In this document: piece by piece, positions 62,966 to 64,000 of the stretch
Numbering within the stretch: the first letter of the stretch is position 1
How the letters are laid out: every line of letters starts with the position of its first letter
Notes under the pieces: generated by a model
Told to the model about the DNA's origin: nothing
What the model saw: only the letters and a program-made list of their open reading frames with translations
Database searches by the model: none
Program-made: the position numbers and the translations under genes
Origin: Anaerolineaceae bacterium
GTDB taxonomy: Bacteria; Chloroflexota; Anaerolineae; Aggregatilineales; Phototrophicaceae
DNA length: 64,000 nt
Direction: 5' to 3'
NCBI GenBank assembly: GCA_016124855.1
Contig: WGMX01000024.1
Span: 172,585 to 236,584 of the forward strand

Positions 62966-63211
62966 GATAACCACCTCGCTCTCATGACCTACTAAGATAA
63001 CGTCTATCAGCCTGTCTCAATATTTCAATCTATAGTAAAAACATTGCCGAAATATACATATTTTTGCAACGACGTATGTCATGCCCCAAAAGGGATTAGT
63101 TTCCTACTTAATTGATCTAGAGCGAACCAATAAACACTAAGCTGAAGTACATTCGGTTATCAAACATGACAGCAGGTGCTAAGAATATACCGTTCTCATA
63201 TAGAGACGTGT
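62966..63211. other. 250-base AT-rich gap
   Basis: The gap between the HEAT gene and the citrate-synthase remnant is AT-rich with no gene or clear signal. Confidence 0.3.
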
Positions 63212-63870
63212 TTAAATCATCGGCGGGCGGCCCGTGTAGCGGGCGCGAGGGCGGATGATTTGCGGTGAGCCGTACTGCTCGATGGCGTGACCGATCCAGC
63301 CAACGGTGCGTCCAAGTGTGAAGAGGGCAAGGGCGGAAGTATCGGGCAGCGACAGGGCGAGTTCGAGGGTCGCTAGTGCGAAGTCGATATTAGGGAGTTT
63401 GCCCGTCATTCGGGTGATCGTTTCGGCAATGGTTTGGGATAATGTTAAGGGGGATGAGGCAGGTAGATATTGGGCTATCATGCTCATCAAGGCTTTGGCG
63501 CGGGGATCGCCTTCAGGATACAAGTTGTGACCAAAGCCCGGTAAATCATCACCACGGCGCAAGCGTTCGCCAATGGCCTGTTGGACGTGATGGGTTTGTC
63601 CGACCTCACGAATAAAGGCTGTGACGCGAGTAGATTGACCACCGTGTTTGAAACCTTGAATGGCGGCTAAGCCTGCCTGCACAACGGCATAAGGATTAGC
63701 CTCAACCGAAGCCGTGACCCTTGCTGCAAATGATGAGGCGTTGAGTTCATGGTCGGCGGAGAGCACCATCGCGGCATTCAACAAAAAGGCGGCATCGGTT
63801 GACCATGCGACGGCGAGAGTATCGGCGAGACTGTTTTCATGTTTCCGAGTGGCGGACGGGATATAAGGCT
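63212..63870 (-). pseudogene. Citrate synthase family gene, 5' part lost
   Basis: The frame encodes only the C-terminal half of a citrate-synthase family protein (normally 370-400 residues): VLSADHELNASSFAARV with the catalytic His, DDLPGFGHNLYPEGDPRAKA and ALFTLGRTVGWIGHAIEQYG. Homologous sequence continues left of the first possible start, through DTLAVAWSTDAAFLLNAAMV and about as far as 63870, then ceases and meets an in-frame stop at 63923. A transposase gene begins divergently 75 bases on. The gene was most likely cut by an insertion sequence. Confidence 0.7.
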
Positions 63871-64000
63871 TGTCCGTAGTTGAAAAAAGGAAAAGGTAAC
63901 CAAAGCAGGTTAGACTCCTGAGTTAGCAGACAAAGGAGTGAAAAATGGATTTGGATACCTTTATGACCACATTATATGTGTGGATTGACGATTGGTACAA
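63871..64000 (+). mobile_element. Left end of an insertion sequence
   Basis: Citrate-synthase homology ends near 63870, and a transposase-like gene starts at 63945. The exact end of the element is not fixed: no inverted repeat partner is visible, because the right end lies beyond the window. Confidence 0.5.
63945..64000 (+). CDS. Transposase N-terminus, cut by window edge
   Basis: ATG at 63945 with AAAGGAG six bases upstream opens MDLDTFMTTLYVWIDDWY, which resembles the beginning of IS4/IS982-like DDE transposases. Only 18 residues are visible; family assignment is provisional. Confidence 0.45.
   Translation, partial: MDLDTFMTTLYVWIDDWY

Overview
The window looks like chromosomal DNA from a free-living bacterium, most likely a Chloroflexota (Anaerolineae-like) lineage. 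The pointers are a futalosine-type menaquinone pathway (mqnE, mqnA, mqnC), lipoproteins and secreted proteins with TPT-rich linkers, WD40/SH3 and pre-peptidase-domain surface proteins, a very large transmembrane kinase-like protein, and roughly 50% GC. This is inference from gene content; no rRNA is present to fix taxonomy.

Left end (1-5.4 kb): a tightly packed minus-strand run. Read in transcription order it encodes an E2-like ubiquitin-conjugating protein, a JAB/MPN-domain protein with an E2-like tail, an E1/ThiF-like adenylating enzyme, a 101-residue disordered protein and an isoaspartate-methyltransferase-family enzyme. A Nudix hydrolase and a DinB-like protein follow. The first five genes overlap or nearly touch and look like one ubiquitin-like conjugation system with no recognisable beta-grasp modifier. 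This is the most unusual locus here.

5.4-33 kb: mostly single housekeeping or membrane genes. They include a 47-residue small protein, ArsR and HxlR regulators, DoxX, an M3 peptidase, fructose-1,6-bisphosphatase, two glycosyltransferase-like membrane proteins, secreted lipoproteins, a WD40 protein, three tandem paralogous membrane proteins, an LppX-like lipoprotein, a DHA2 transporter, tRNA-Pro(CGG), a GH13 amylase, a cupin, an M50 protease, two paralogous antitoxin-like proteins and a DUF4058 protein.

33-45 kb: a 1461-residue membrane kinase-like protein followed by a nucleotidyltransferase, a DMT permease, a repeat-rich intergenic region, then the menaquinone operon mqnE - membrane protein - Uma2 - mqnA - mqnC. 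mqnA carries an in-frame copy of a GC-rich dispersed repeat.

45-64 kb: an FHA protein, small lipoproteins, DUF1684, a TIM-barrel isomerase, a permease/DUF1980 pair, PhzF with ThuA, a WbuC-like cupin, a second copy of the large intergenic repeat, an AlkA-like glycosylase, PaiB, RsmG, a secreted protein, an alpha/beta hydrolase divergent from a WYL regulator, an isocitrate/isopropylmalate dehydrogenase, a HEAT protein, and a citrate-synthase gene whose 5' part is lost where an insertion sequence begins at the right edge.

Several dispersed intergenic repeats occur: GC-rich REP-like units, GTAGGG hairpins, a 37-bp unit, and a larger element containing a conserved 41-bp core that can be read as a micro-ORF. 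No CRISPR array, rRNA or prophage was seen.
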